This document shows, one piece after another, positions 38,943-48,017 of a stretch of DNA of 64,000 nt. The DNA is from Bacillus sp. RO1 (GTDB lineage Bacteria > Bacillota > Bacilli > Bacillales > Bacillaceae_I). The notes under the pieces are model-generated. The model searched no databases and was not told where the DNA came from. It saw nothing but the letters and a program-made list of their open reading frames with translations. Both the position numbers and the translations under genes were made by a program. The DNA is taken from NCBI RefSeq assembly GCF_012524115.1, contig NZ_JAAZWB010000062.1, positions 1-64,000 of the forward strand, in the 5' to 3' direction. Numbering within the stretch: the first letter of the stretch is position 1; each line of letters opens with the position of its first letter.

Positions 38943-39518
38943 ATGAATTGGTATGAGAAATTAAATCAGTATTTCCCAGTAGAAGAAATGAAATCGAGGG
39001 AGCATATGGAGCTTCTTTTAAAAGAGAGAGGGGACATTTATCATAAAGATGAAGGAGAACACCATGTACTGATGTATGTGGAGCTTGATAACTTCCTCTT
39101 CATTGACTACTTGTTTGTATCAAAGGATGCTAGAGGTATGGGTCTTGGACATAAGCTTTTAGATAAAATGAAGGAAAAAGGGAAGCCCATAATTTTAGAA
39201 GTGGAGCCTGTTGATTACGAAGATACAGATACAGAGAAAAGACTTCGTTTCTATAAAAGAGAAGGCTTTGAACATGCTTCATCTATTGGCTATAGACGTC
39301 GTTCTCTTGCAACAAATGAAGTTAATGCGATGGAAATCCTTTATTGGTCACCGACGGATGCAAGCGAAGAAGTCATCTATGAGGGTATGAAAGCTACATA
39401 CGAGCAAATTCATACGTATAAAGATAAAGAACTGTACGGTCAATCTTATGATAAAGTTGATAATGTACTTACCTATGATGAAGACGATGATAATGAGGAT
39501 ATCTTGTCAAAATTATAA
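38943..39518 (+). CDS. yjbC: YjbC, GNAT-family acetyltransferase
   Basis: A 191-residue protein with a GNAT core (FIDYLFVSKDARGMGLGHKLL, around residues 52-72; FYKREGFEHAS, about 103) and an acidic tail (YDEDDDNEDILSKL). In B. subtilis yjbC lies directly before spx and is part of its operon. Here more than 5.6 kb of other genes separate the two, and a bidirectional terminator follows yjbC. Confidence 0.85.
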   Translation: MNWYEKLNQYFPVEEMKSREHMELLLKERGDIYHKDEGEHHVLMYVELDNFLFIDYLFVSKDARGMGLGHKLLDKMKEKGKPIILEVEPVDYEDTDTEKRLRFYKREGFEHASSIGYRRRSLATNEVNAMEILYWSPTDASEEVIYEGMKATYEQIHTYKDKELYGQSYDKVDNVLTYDEDDDNEDILSKL

Positions 39519-39528
39519 TGAATAAGGT

Positions 39529-39573
39529 AATCCCCCGGAAATAACAAGCTGTATGCTTAAATTCCGGGGGATT
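39529..39573. terminator. Bidirectional terminator, yjbC / GDSL gene
   Basis: AATCCCCCGGAA / TTCCGGGGGATT, perfect 12-bp arms. Confidence 0.88.
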
Positions 39574-39579
39574 TCTATA

Positions 39580-40311
39580 TCAATTTATACTTTTCTCATA
39601 TGCACTCTTCATCAAGCTGACAATCTCGGAATATCCCTTATCATTAGGATGTATATCTTCCTCTGCAATGTGCGTCCATTCCAATGCTTTTCCCTCAAAC
39701 GCTTCATATGGGTCAATTACCACTGTTTTGGGCTCATCTACATACTCCTCGATAAAGCCATTAAACAATGGGGCATACTTCGCTCCAAGTTCCGACCATT
39801 CATGACTTTCAGGATAGGGATTATAGAGTCCTAAAAGAATGATAGTAGCATCAGGATTCAGCTCACGCAACAATTTATAGGTCTCTTGATACGTCCTCTT
39901 CAGAATCTCCATACGAACATTAAGTGCTGACTCATTTTCATCCTCTGGTACCGAGCGAATGGTTTGCAAGAAGTCATTGCCTCCGATGGACACAGAAATA
40001 ACTCCAGCTATCTTTAGGCGATTTTTCAAAGCTTCATCTGCAGTCAGCAATGCCAACAAACCAGTAGAGGAAAGGCCTGGTATACCATAATTCTCTACAG
40101 TAACATTGTTTTCTTGACGTAAATACTTTGTAAATTGAGGTACAAAACCGTGAATGCGTAAATAGTTTTCTTCTGATGATCCAAGGCCTGCAGTTAGTGA
40201 ATCTCCAATGGCGATATAGGTAATGTCACCTGGAGATTCTGCAGTTGCGGGAGGATAGATAATAAAATTTGAAACAACCAGTATTACAACCAAAACCCAT
40301 TTTTTCAGCAA
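39580..40311 (-). CDS. Secreted GDSL/SGNH esterase
   Basis: A 243-residue SGNH hydrolase with a signal peptide (KKWVLVVILVVSNFIIYPPATA, predicted cleavage before ES). Block I is GDSLT (Ser38 nucleophile), block II has Gly in NYGIPG, block III GGND, block V IHPND (Asp/His pair). The acyl substrate is unknown. GGGAGG directly abuts an ATG at 40320, while the TTG at 40311 has a 9-base spacing, so TTG was preferred. Third gene of an RND pump operon, beginning about 20 bases after the permease stop. Confidence 0.85.
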   Translation of the reverse strand: MLKKWVLVVILVVSNFIIYPPATAESPGDITYIAIGDSLTAGLGSSEENYLRIHGFVPQFTKYLRQENNVTVENYGIPGLSSTGLLALLTADEALKNRLKIAGVISVSIGGNDFLQTIRSVPEDENESALNVRMEILKRTYQETYKLLRELNPDATIILLGLYNPYPESHEWSELGAKYAPLFNGFIEEYVDEPKTVVIDPYEAFEGKALEWTHIAEEDIHPNDKGYSEIVSLMKSAYEKSIN

Positions 40312-40334
40312 GTTAATCATCCTCCCGAAAAATT

Positions 40335-43300
40335 TTAAACATCCAGTTTCTCTAACTTTTTCAGCTTTCTTTTTTCCTTAAATTCATCAAACAAATAGTA
40401 AACAACCGGTATTAAAATCAGTGTTATGATGGTTGCAAAACTTAGTCCGAACACGATTACAATTGCCATCGGCTGCTGGATTTCCATCCCTTCTCCAAAG
40501 CCCAAAGTCAATGGAATCAAGCCAAGAATGGTTGTAAGAGCAGTCATGAAAATAGGACGCAAACGAGTTGGTCCTGCTATTAGAATAGCTTCCCAGGTTG
40601 TTTTGCCTTCGCGTTTCATCTTGTTGACATAGTCGACAAAAACAATTGCGTTATTGACGACTATCCCTGTCAGAATCAACATTCCTACAAGGGAACCAAC
40701 ACCGAGTGGTTGCCCGGTAACCAATAGGCCGAAAATGATTCCAATGATTGTTAACGGTACACTAAACATGATGATAAATGGGTAGAAATAAGACTCAAAC
40801 TGTCCAGCCATTACCATGTAGACAAGTACAATAGCAAGTGCCAGGGCTCCACCGAGCTTGAAAAATGCGTCATTCATCTGTTCATCCTGTCCACCAATCG
40901 TTATCTTATATTGATTATTAGGAATGTAGATGTTTTCTTTTAGTGTTTGTTCCACATCATCAATGACGCTTCCAAGATCGCGGTTCACAATGTCAGCTTT
41001 AACTGTAATTTCACGATTTCTGTCTGTACGGGTAATCTGGCTTGGGCCTTGCCCTCTCTCAACGGTTGCTACCGCTTGAAGCGGAATATTTTCTCCTGTA
41101 GGTGTATTGATCAGCAATTTCTCTAAGTCTTGAATAGAAGCGGTATACGTATCCTCAATGGTTAAACGTATATCAAGTTCAGCACCGTCACGAGCCATTC
41201 TGGATGCAACAAGTCCTTTTGTCGCATTAGAAACGGCAGAAGCAATCTGTGCACTGCCAATCCCAAACTGGCTTGCCTTGACTCTATCTATATCTACAAC
41301 GATTTCCGGATTTCCTTCCGTATAGTTTGAGGAAGGTTCCCTGATTCCATCAATCTCTGAAAGAAGTTCTACTGTCTCATCCGCCATTGATTTCAGCGTG
41401 GTCAAGTCAGGCCCTGTTATGCTTAAGGAGACAGGATTTTGAGAAAAACCGGAGTCTCCCGAGGATAGGGAGATTTCCGCTCCAGGAATATTCTCAAGTT
41501 TTTGCCTGATTTCATCTCCAACGAGTTTGTCGGAACGGCTACGATCTGTTACAGGTGTTAAAAGTATGCTGTAGTTTGCCCGGTTTGTCTGGGTACCAGC
41601 TGAGACGGAGAAGTTGTCTGTTCCTCCGACTGTAACAAACGCCAAGTCAATTTCATTAACATCTGCCAAACGTGCATCGATATCTTCCATCACATCATAA
41701 GTAGCATCAAGCGAGCTCCCGTCAGGTAAGCGTACGGTCATGGAAATGAAACTTTGATCTTGCTGAGGCAAGAATTCTTTCCCAATAAAAGGGATTCCGA
41801 TTAAAGAAATCAAAAAAAGAATGACTATAGAGGTTACCGTCTTTTTCGGATTTCTTAATACTTTTTCCAGAATAGAACGGTACCCATTAGTAAATCCCAT
41901 AAATCTCTCTTCAAAGCGAGACGTGTTTGTATTTACTTTTAATAGAAGAGACGAGAATAACGGAACAATAATTAATGCCGTAAACAAAGAGGCAAGTAAT
42001 GAGAACGATACGACAAGTGCTAAAGGCTTAAATAATTGTGCTGCCAAACCGTCCACAAATACGATAGGTAAGAAAACAATGACGGTGGTCAAGGTGGATG
42101 CGATGATGGCAGGGCCGACCTCGCTAGTGCCTTCTATGGCCGCATCTTTCATGGAATATCCTTTTTGTCTTAAACGATAAATATTTTCCAAAATGACAAT
42201 GGCGTTATCGACCATCATCCCAATCCCTAGCGCAAGGCCCCCTAATGTCAGTAGGTTCAACGTTTGGCCGCTAAAGTACATAAAGATAAAGGTTGCCACG
42301 ATGGAAACGGGAATGGAAAATAAAATGATTAACGTACTGCGTATATTTCGTAAAAAGAAGAACAGTACAAGCGCAGCTAGCAAACTACCTGCAATCATGT
42401 TGGTTGCAACGGCTCGAATAGATTGTTCGATAAATTGACTTTGATCGAATATCGGTTTTATTTCTACGCCTTCAGGCAAGTTGCTTCTAATATCCTCTAG
42501 CTTTTTTTCAATATTATTCGCAACGGTCACTGTATTGCTACCAGACTGCTTCAATATGGACATTCCTACTGCAGGTTCTCCATTCAAGTAGCTGAGTTGG
42601 GTTGTCGGTTGAAGGGTTTCTTTGACTTCACCGAGCTGATCTAACTGAATGACTCCTTTTGAAGTAGGGATAGGCAGCGTCTGTATGTCATAAATGGAGC
42701 TGTATTCACCCGTTATTCTTATTGGCAGGTTTTGATTTTGATCTCTCAGAGAGCCGCCAGGAAGGTTTAAGTTTTCGGCTGCAATAATCTGCTGTAATTG
42801 ATCAATAGATACATCAAAGGAAGAAAGCGCATTAGGATCCAACGTTATTCTTACTTCGTTTTCAGCTCCGCCTTCCACTGAAATGGACGCGATTCCATCG
42901 ACACTACTTAATTGAGGTTCAATATCTTGTTCAGCCAACTGCTTTGCCTTGGTCATTTCTCCAGAAGGGTCTGTAATGGCTAATTGAACGATGGGAAGAT
43001 CACTTGGGTTAAAGCGGAGGACCCTCGGCAGATTAGCACCAGAAGGAAGAAAGTCTCGTACCGAATCAATACGCTCCCTCATATCCAAGGAGGCAAAATC
43101 CATATTCGTTCCCCAGGTGAAAGACACGAGAACCAGTGAGCCTCCTGTTCGTGAAATGGAGGTCACAGATTCCACATTCGGCAGGGTGCTCATTGCATCC
43201 TCAAGCGGAGAAGATATCAAGTTCTCTATCTCTTCAGGGCCTGCGCCCTCATAGGTGGTGGTTACCGCTACGATTGGAAAAGTTAATTCAGGAAACAAGT

Positions 43301-43403
43301 CCACCGGCATTCCGCGCATACTGACGGCACCTAGTATTAACATAAGTATGATCACCATTGACATTGCAATGGGACGTAATACAGAAAGCTTTGCAATTTT
43401 CAT
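40335..43403 (-). CDS. RND-family efflux permease (SwrC-like)
   Basis: A 1022-residue RND transporter in two homologous halves, each with one helix, a large extracytoplasmic domain and further helices. Start KIAKLSVLRPIAMSMV and GMMVDNAIVILENIYRL (around residue 395) are HAE1/SwrC-type; the proton-relay Asp pair of AcrB appears here as Asp-Asn. Likely exports lipophilic compounds with the adaptor lipoprotein encoded 9 bases upstream. Gram-positive cells lack an outer-membrane partner. No strong ribosome binding site, so translation is probably coupled to the adaptor gene. Confidence 0.92.
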   Translation of the reverse strand: MKIAKLSVLRPIAMSMVIILMLILGAVSMRGMPVDLFPELTFPIVAVTTTYEGAGPEEIENLISSPLEDAMSTLPNVESVTSISRTGGSLVLVSFTWGTNMDFASLDMRERIDSVRDFLPSGANLPRVLRFNPSDLPIVQLAITDPSGEMTKAKQLAEQDIEPQLSSVDGIASISVEGGAENEVRITLDPNALSSFDVSIDQLQQIIAAENLNLPGGSLRDQNQNLPIRITGEYSSIYDIQTLPIPTSKGVIQLDQLGEVKETLQPTTQLSYLNGEPAVGMSILKQSGSNTVTVANNIEKKLEDIRSNLPEGVEIKPIFDQSQFIEQSIRAVATNMIAGSLLAALVLFFFLRNIRSTLIILFSIPVSIVATFIFMYFSGQTLNLLTLGGLALGIGMMVDNAIVILENIYRLRQKGYSMKDAAIEGTSEVGPAIIASTLTTVIVFLPIVFVDGLAAQLFKPLALVVSFSLLASLFTALIIVPLFSSLLLKVNTNTSRFEERFMGFTNGYRSILEKVLRNPKKTVTSIVILFLISLIGIPFIGKEFLPQQDQSFISMTVRLPDGSSLDATYDVMEDIDARLADVNEIDLAFVTVGGTDNFSVSAGTQTNRANYSILLTPVTDRSRSDKLVGDEIRQKLENIPGAEISLSSGDSGFSQNPVSLSITGPDLTTLKSMADETVELLSEIDGIREPSSNYTEGNPEIVVDIDRVKASQFGIGSAQIASAVSNATKGLVASRMARDGAELDIRLTIEDTYTASIQDLEKLLINTPTGENIPLQAVATVERGQGPSQITRTDRNREITVKADIVNRDLGSVIDDVEQTLKENIYIPNNQYKITIGGQDEQMNDAFFKLGGALALAIVLVYMVMAGQFESYFYPFIIMFSVPLTIIGIIFGLLVTGQPLGVGSLVGMLILTGIVVNNAIVFVDYVNKMKREGKTTWEAILIAGPTRLRPIFMTALTTILGLIPLTLGFGEGMEIQQPMAIVIVFGLSFATIITLILIPVVYYLFDEFKEKRKLKKLEKLDV

Positions 43404-43412
43404 CTAATAGGT

Positions 43413-44633
43413 TCACTCACTTTGTTCTGTTATTTCTGCACCGTCTTTTAATCTTTCTTTTCCGTTTACGGCTACTTTCTGGCCTTTGGTAATGCCTTTA
43501 AGAATCTGGATAAATTCATTGTCACGGAACCCGGTTTCAACATCCTGTCTCACCGCTTTATTCTCTTCAATGATATAAACATAAGGATTTTCTTCTTCAT
43601 ATAATATAGCGTCCATAGGTACAACAGTTTGAGCTTCCAGGTTATCAACAGCGACATATGCAGTTGCTCTCATACCGCCTTTAATAACCAACCCTGAATT
43701 GCTAACTGGAATGGTGACAGAAAACATATTCGTTTGCTGGTTGACTGTAGGGGAGACGGTTTCTATTTTTGATTCAAATGAATTTGTTAATCCTTCAAAA
43801 GAAACCGTAGCATCTTGCCCAGCTTTTAGTTTACTTACTTGATAACTGTTCACTTGGAAAGTTGCTGCTATATTATCTAACTGAATGATCGTTCCGATTG
43901 GTACATTTGGTGTCGCAATTCCATCATTTACAACATTCAATTCAGAAACAATTCCATCAATCGGGCTAGTAATCGAAGTTGCATCAGCCATTTCTTGTGC
44001 TTGTTTCAGCCCCTGTCTAGCCTGATTTAATTGAGCTTCCATTTCCATGGTGTTGAAGGTCGGCATCTGTTGGACTTGGCTGGCAGCTGTAGCAAGCTGG
44101 GCCTGTTTAACCATGACATCTACCGTGCTTTGCACTAAATCAAGCGAAGTAACAGCCCCAGTGTCAACCCCATCCAAAAGAGCTTGAGATTTTTCTAAAC
44201 TTTGGTTTAATTCTTCTTGTAACTTGGGTATATCAGAAAGAGAGGCCTGACTTTCAGCTGCCTCTTGCATTTCTTTCATTTTTGAAAGGGCATTTTCCAG
44301 CTCGTTCACTGCACTCTGAGCTTGAACTACCTGCTCGGTTGCAGCTTCAGAATCTAACGAAACGATTAAATCGCCCTTTTTTACTATATCACCAATTTTA
44401 ACATGAACAGATTCAACGGTTAGGGGGGAAGTAGTTAGGAGTGGTACTTGTGTTTCCGGTACAGCCAGGCCGACCAATTCAATCGTATTGCTGATATTTT
44501 TCTCTGTAACTTCAGCGACGGTAACTGGGATCTTATTGGACTCTGTATTCTGACTTGTAATCTCTTTTTGACTGCAAGCGGTTGAAATTAAGAGCACGAA
44601 CATGGCAGGAAGCAGCCAATATTTTTTCAACAT
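43413..44633 (-). CDS. RND efflux adaptor lipoprotein (MFP)
   Basis: A 406-residue HlyD/AcrA-type membrane-fusion protein: lipobox STAC (Cys20), lipoyl half-motifs around the coiled coil (VKIGDIVKKGDLIVSLDSE and ITSPIDGIVSELNVVNDG), a long Gln/Ala/Glu-rich coiled coil (about 100-205), then beta-barrel segments. First gene of the adaptor-permease-esterase operon. ATG with GAGGTG upstream. Confidence 0.92.
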   Translation of the reverse strand: MLKKYWLLPAMFVLLISTACSQKEITSQNTESNKIPVTVAEVTEKNISNTIELVGLAVPETQVPLLTTSPLTVESVHVKIGDIVKKGDLIVSLDSEAATEQVVQAQSAVNELENALSKMKEMQEAAESQASLSDIPKLQEELNQSLEKSQALLDGVDTGAVTSLDLVQSTVDVMVKQAQLATAASQVQQMPTFNTMEMEAQLNQARQGLKQAQEMADATSITSPIDGIVSELNVVNDGIATPNVPIGTIIQLDNIAATFQVNSYQVSKLKAGQDATVSFEGLTNSFESKIETVSPTVNQQTNMFSVTIPVSNSGLVIKGGMRATAYVAVDNLEAQTVVPMDAILYEEENPYVYIIEENKAVRQDVETGFRDNEFIQILKGITKGQKVAVNGKERLKDGAEITEQSE

Positions 44634-44869
44634 ATATCACCTCATACTTATCTTGTCTAAATATAAAACTAACATGTATTACAAACCCTTACAAATCCTA
44701 ACTATCGAAGGACTATTTAAACAAAAAAATTGTTACTACTTTGTGAACACATTAAAAAATAATGAGATCTAATTTCACTAATATGAAACTTTCTTGGACA
44801 CCAAAACGTCTGAATAGATGTAAGCAAAGCAGCAATAAGTGAAATTATATAAATGGACTATAAGATTTC

Positions 44870-45000
44870 TCCTGTAGATTGTAGTGCAAGGTGTGAGACT
44901 CCAGCGGGGGGAAGGGGTAGCTTGAGACCCCGTAACGCAGTGAGGAGGCTCAAGGACACGCCCCGCGGAAAGCGAACACCTGGAACGTAAATCTACAGGA
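44870..45000 (+). repeat. Dispersed 127-bp element, copy F
   Basis: Arms TCCTGTAGATT / AATCTACAGGA are perfect (11/11). Its subterminal segments (CAAGGTGT and ACACCTGG) belong to a second subtype different from copies C and G. Inner CTTGAG / CTCAAG also pair. Located in the 560-base divergent gap between the RND adaptor gene and spx. Confidence 0.94.
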
Positions 45001-45038
45001 AGTTAGAGGGAAAAATTTGAACATGCTGTGACAACTTG

Positions 45039-45086
45039 TCCGACTTTAAAAATACTATACCTTTTTAGTCGGAAATCGTGTATAAT
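45039..45086 (+). promoter_or_regulatory. Candidate spx promoter with inverted repeat
   Basis: A perfect TATAAT lies at 45081-45086, about 110 bases before spx, with no good -35 at 17 bases. Just upstream TCCGACT (45039-45045) and AGTCGGA (45067-45073) form an inverted repeat that would cover the -35 region. The -10 is credible; the regulatory role of the palindrome is inference. Confidence 0.45.
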
Positions 45087-45197
45087 AATCAATAGAGATT
45101 ACTTCTTTAGAGTAATTTCAAATTGAGAGCGATTCACAATTAGAAACGTTCAGCATGTTCTTTCGAATAATACTAGATAAAAAGGAGAGGAAAGTTC

Positions 45198-45596
45198 ATG
45201 GTAACCCTATATACATCTCCAAGTTGTACTTCTTGTCGTAAAGCAAAAAGTTGGTTAGAAGAACATAACATTCCATATACAGAAAGAAATATTTTCTCTG
45301 AATCTTTATCTATTGATGAGATCAAAGAAATTTTACGAATGACGGAAGACGGAACAGATGAAATCATCTCAACCAGATCAAAAATCTTCCAAAAACTGAA
45401 TATAAATGTAGAAGCAATGCCTCTTCAAGAATTATATTCCGTTATTAAAGAACACCCTGGTCTGTTAAGAAGACCTATCATAATAGACGAAAAACGACTA
45501 CAAGTAGGGTACAACGAAGATGAGATTCGCCGCTTCTTACCAAGAAAAGTAAGAACCTTCCAATTAAGAGAAGCACAAAGATTAGTTAACGGCTAA
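45198..45596 (+). CDS. spx: Transcriptional regulator Spx
   Basis: A 132-residue ArsC-fold protein with the redox CxxC switch Cys10-Thr-Ser-Cys13 ([13 protein letters not shown]). Spx binds the RNA polymerase alpha C-terminal domain and reprograms transcription during disulfide stress. Degradation by ClpXP is promoted by SpxH, also encoded in this window. GGAGAGG upstream of ATG. Confidence 0.97.
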   Translation: MVTLYTSPSCTSCRKAKSWLEEHNIPYTERNIFSESLSIDEIKEILRMTEDGTDEIISTRSKIFQKLNINVEAMPLQELYSVIKEHPGLLRRPIIIDEKRLQVGYNEDEIRRFLPRKVRTFQLREAQRLVNG

Positions 45597-45603
45597 TAAT
45601 AAC

Positions 45604-45643
45604 AAAAAACTTCTACATGCATCATGTCATGTAGAAGTTTTTT
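45604..45643 (+). terminator. Terminator of spx
   Basis: ACTTCTACATG / CATGTAGAAGT flanked by A and T runs. Confidence 0.9.
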
Positions 45644-45659
45644 TATTTCCTATAATTTC

Positions 45660-45991
45660 CTTATTGATTGGAGTGCAAGGTTTGAGACTCTGTAGGCGAA
45701 GCGAGGCCAATGAAAAACTGATATGATATAGTACTATGTAATTTTCGAGCTGTGGATTGGAGCAAAAGGCGAAGACTCCTGAGGGAGATAGCGCTAGGTG
45801 GAGACCCCACAGGCGAAGCCGAGGAGGCTCTCGTCAGCCCCTAGGAAAGCGAAGCCATTTGCGGAAATCCACAGCGGTGTCTAAATAATATCTATCTAAA
45901 TTCAAAGACTATATCAGTGGCCTGTGCTAAGCCGAGGAGGCTCAAGCAACGTCCTCTCGATAAGCGAACACCTGGAACGAAAATCAATAAG
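45660..45991 (+). repeat. Element copy K, split by nested copy G
   Basis: The left end CTTATTGATT (45660-45669) with GGAGTGCAAGG and GAGACTC continues to about 45710. A matching right end starts at about 45930 (GAGGAGGCTCAAG, GCGAACACCTGGAACG) and finishes AATCAATAAG (45982-45991), perfectly complementary to the left end. The two halves have the copy F subtype and are separated by about 220 bases that contain copy G. Confidence 0.8.
45749..45875 (+). repeat. Dispersed 127-bp element, copy G (nested)
   Basis: Arms GCTGTGGATT / AATCCACAGC pair perfectly (10/10). The interior is nearly identical to copy I (GGCGAAGACTCCTGAGGGAG, GCGCTAGGTGGAGACCC, CAGCCCCTAGGAAAGCGAAG). Confidence 0.95.
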
Positions 45992-46013
45992 CGTGAAAGC
46001 AGCAATACTCTCA

Positions 46014-46673
46014 TTAGGTCTTTTGTAACTGTCTTTTATACAGCCCTGTAAAAACTAACATACCTAGAATTAGCACATATGGAAAAAACGTCTGCCACTC
46101 ACCCTCAGGCAGCATACTAGCAACCCTAGGTTCAAAAATAATCATCTTTCCGGCCGTATAACACAATATGCTTGCTCCAAAATAGATAATTATAGGATAT
46201 TTCTCCATTGCCACTAATATAATCTTACTCCCCCATATAATTATTGGTATAGAAAACACCAGGCCAATGATCACCAAATAAAAATTACCATGTGCAGCAC
46301 CTGCAACAGCCATAACATTATCTATTCCCATAACAATATCGGCAATCACGATAGTTTTAATAGCAGCTCCAAGGGAGTACCTTCCTTCAACAATTGTTTC
46401 GTTTCCTTGATCAAGGATTAATTGTGCTGCTATATAAACCAGTAACACTCCACCTACAAATTGAAGGAATGGAATAGCTAAGAGGTAGACCGCACATATG
46501 GTAAGCAATATTCTACAAACAATGGCTAGAAGTGTACCAATGATGATTGCTTTGTTGCGGTGATTCTCTGGAAGATTGCGGCATGCCAGCGCTATTACAA
46601 TAGCATTATCTCCGCCGAGCACAATATCAATGCCAATGATGATTAGTATGGAAGTTATCAGTTCCAGCTCCAC
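46014..46673 (-). CDS. yjbE: TerC-family membrane protein
   Basis: A 219-residue protein with about seven hydrophobic helices and the TerC signature acidic residues in helices (GIDIVLGGDNAIVIALA near the start; IVIADIVMGIDNVMAVAGA near 110). TerC proteins are linked to metal (Mn) export or metalation of secreted enzymes. Start is GTG with AAGGGG 7 bases upstream. Position next to spx and mecA matches yjbE. Confidence 0.9.
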   Translation of the reverse strand: MELELITSILIIIGIDIVLGGDNAIVIALACRNLPENHRNKAIIIGTLLAIVCRILLTICAVYLLAIPFLQFVGGVLLVYIAAQLILDQGNETIVEGRYSLGAAIKTIVIADIVMGIDNVMAVAGAAHGNFYLVIIGLVFSIPIIIWGSKIILVAMEKYPIIIYFGASILCYTAGKMIIFEPRVASMLPEGEWQTFFPYVLILGMLVFTGLYKRQLQKT

Positions 46674-47217
46674 TTTATCGCCCCTTCTTGTCCCAGTCCT
46701 ATATAAATATAGTGGTCAAGAAGAGAGATTATGCCATAAAAGTTGGGCGCAATCCTGGCCATGGGGGTTTCCAAATTGTTAGGTAGGCATTTTAACGATT
46801 TTTGAAAATGTGAGCATTTTTGTTTCCATTCTTCCTTTTTTTATCATAAAATAAAAGTACAAGTATCACTCTTGATAGTACAATGTTCTTTTATATGCTG
46901 CGGTCATGGTCTAGCTTTGAAGGCTAGGTACTTGAGGTCACTACTTATCTCTTAACTGGGATGTATAACAATCTATGTTTTGCTTAATGGACCGGAACCA
47001 GCCGCATTTGCTAATCTTTGCATAGATTTTAGGTTTACTCGCTATGCTAAATGGATAAATTGTAACAATAAGGTATAAGAAATTTGTGGAGGGTCCCTTC
47101 CAAGGAAAGACGGAGGAAAATGAGAAGCGGACAATAAGATACTGGCATTTCTCACAAGAGAATTGTTTGAAAGAGAGCACGCTTATCATTTACCGAATCA
47201 GAAGGGAGTTGTTAAGA
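46674..47217. other. Divergent gap yjbE / mecA, nothing recognised
   Basis: 540 bases of AT-rich sequence. I looked for a yybP-ykoY-type manganese riboswitch ahead of yjbE and did not recognise its conserved core. A reading frame fused in front of mecA from 47086 is open but does not resemble MecA. Confidence 0.4.
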
Positions 47218-47910
47218 ATGGAAATCGAACGTATTAATGATCATACCGTAAAGTTTTACATTTCATATGGTGATATAGAGGAACGTGGATTTGACCGCGA
47301 AGAAATCTGGTATAACCGCGAGCGTAGTGAAGAATTATTCTGGGAAATGATGGATGAAGCGCATGATGAAGAAGACTTCATGGTGGAAGGACCGCTGTGG
47401 ATACAAGTTCAGGCCCTTGATAAGGGATTGGAAGTCATCGTGACCCGAGCTCAGTTATCTAAAGATGGAAAGAACTTCGAAGTTCCTGTGTCAGAGGACA
47501 AGCGAATTGACATCCCAGTTGATGAACGCATAGAAGCGTTGCTTGACCAGCACTTTAATTCTTCAGCGAAAACAGAGGAAGCAAAAGACGACAAGCTGGA
47601 AGAGGAAAAAGATCTTCTGCAATTCATGGTCAGGTTCAGAGATCTAGAGTATATTATTTCTGCCAGCCACCGATTGCAGCACTTAGAAAACTTAAACAAC
47701 AATCTGTACTTCTTCGAGAAAAGCTATTATTTATATGTTGATTTCTCGAGTGAGCATTATACAGACGAAGAAATTGACAATGTACTAAGTGTGTTACTAG
47801 AGTATGGGGAAGAGTCAGCCATCTCCATTCATCGTCTTCAAGAATATGGTTCTGAAGTTGCCAAGGACGATGCAATGAAGGAAATAGCAAAACATTTTCC
47901 TCTAAAATAA
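47218..47910 (+). CDS. mecA: Adaptor protein MecA
   Basis: A 230-residue ClpC adaptor. The N-terminal substrate-binding domain (MEIERINDHTVKFYISYGD, DREEIWYNRERSEELFWEM) is followed by an acidic linker (KTEEAKDDKLEEEKDLL, about 117-133) and the C-terminal ClpC-binding domain. MecA brings ComK to ClpCP in B. subtilis. The ATG at 47218 was chosen for family fit and the GGGAG site. Confidence 0.96.
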   Translation: MEIERINDHTVKFYISYGDIEERGFDREEIWYNRERSEELFWEMMDEAHDEEDFMVEGPLWIQVQALDKGLEVIVTRAQLSKDGKNFEVPVSEDKRIDIPVDERIEALLDQHFNSSAKTEEAKDDKLEEEKDLLQFMVRFRDLEYIISASHRLQHLENLNNNLYFFEKSYYLYVDFSSEHYTDEEIDNVLSVLLEYGEESAISIHRLQEYGSEVAKDDAMKEIAKHFPLK

Positions 47911-47917
47911 TGGAAGG

Positions 47918-47947
47918 CCGATTTCACAAGTTGAAATCGGTTTTTTC
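47918..47947 (+). terminator. Terminator of mecA
   Basis: CCGATTTCA / TGAAATCGG followed by six T. Confidence 0.88.
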
Positions 47948-48017
47948 AGATTTAAATGACGATTAGTAACAGAAAGATTTGGCGTGTGCGCTCTAGGATA
48001 GAGGAGAAGTGAGTCAG

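Noticed and set aside
46674-47085. Manganese (yybP-ykoY) riboswitch ahead of the TerC gene
   Set aside because: The conserved core was not recognised in the minus-strand leader; an Rfam search would settle it.
47086-47217. 44-residue N-terminal extension of MecA
   Set aside because: MecA proteins begin MEIERI; a GGGAG site precedes the ATG at 47218.
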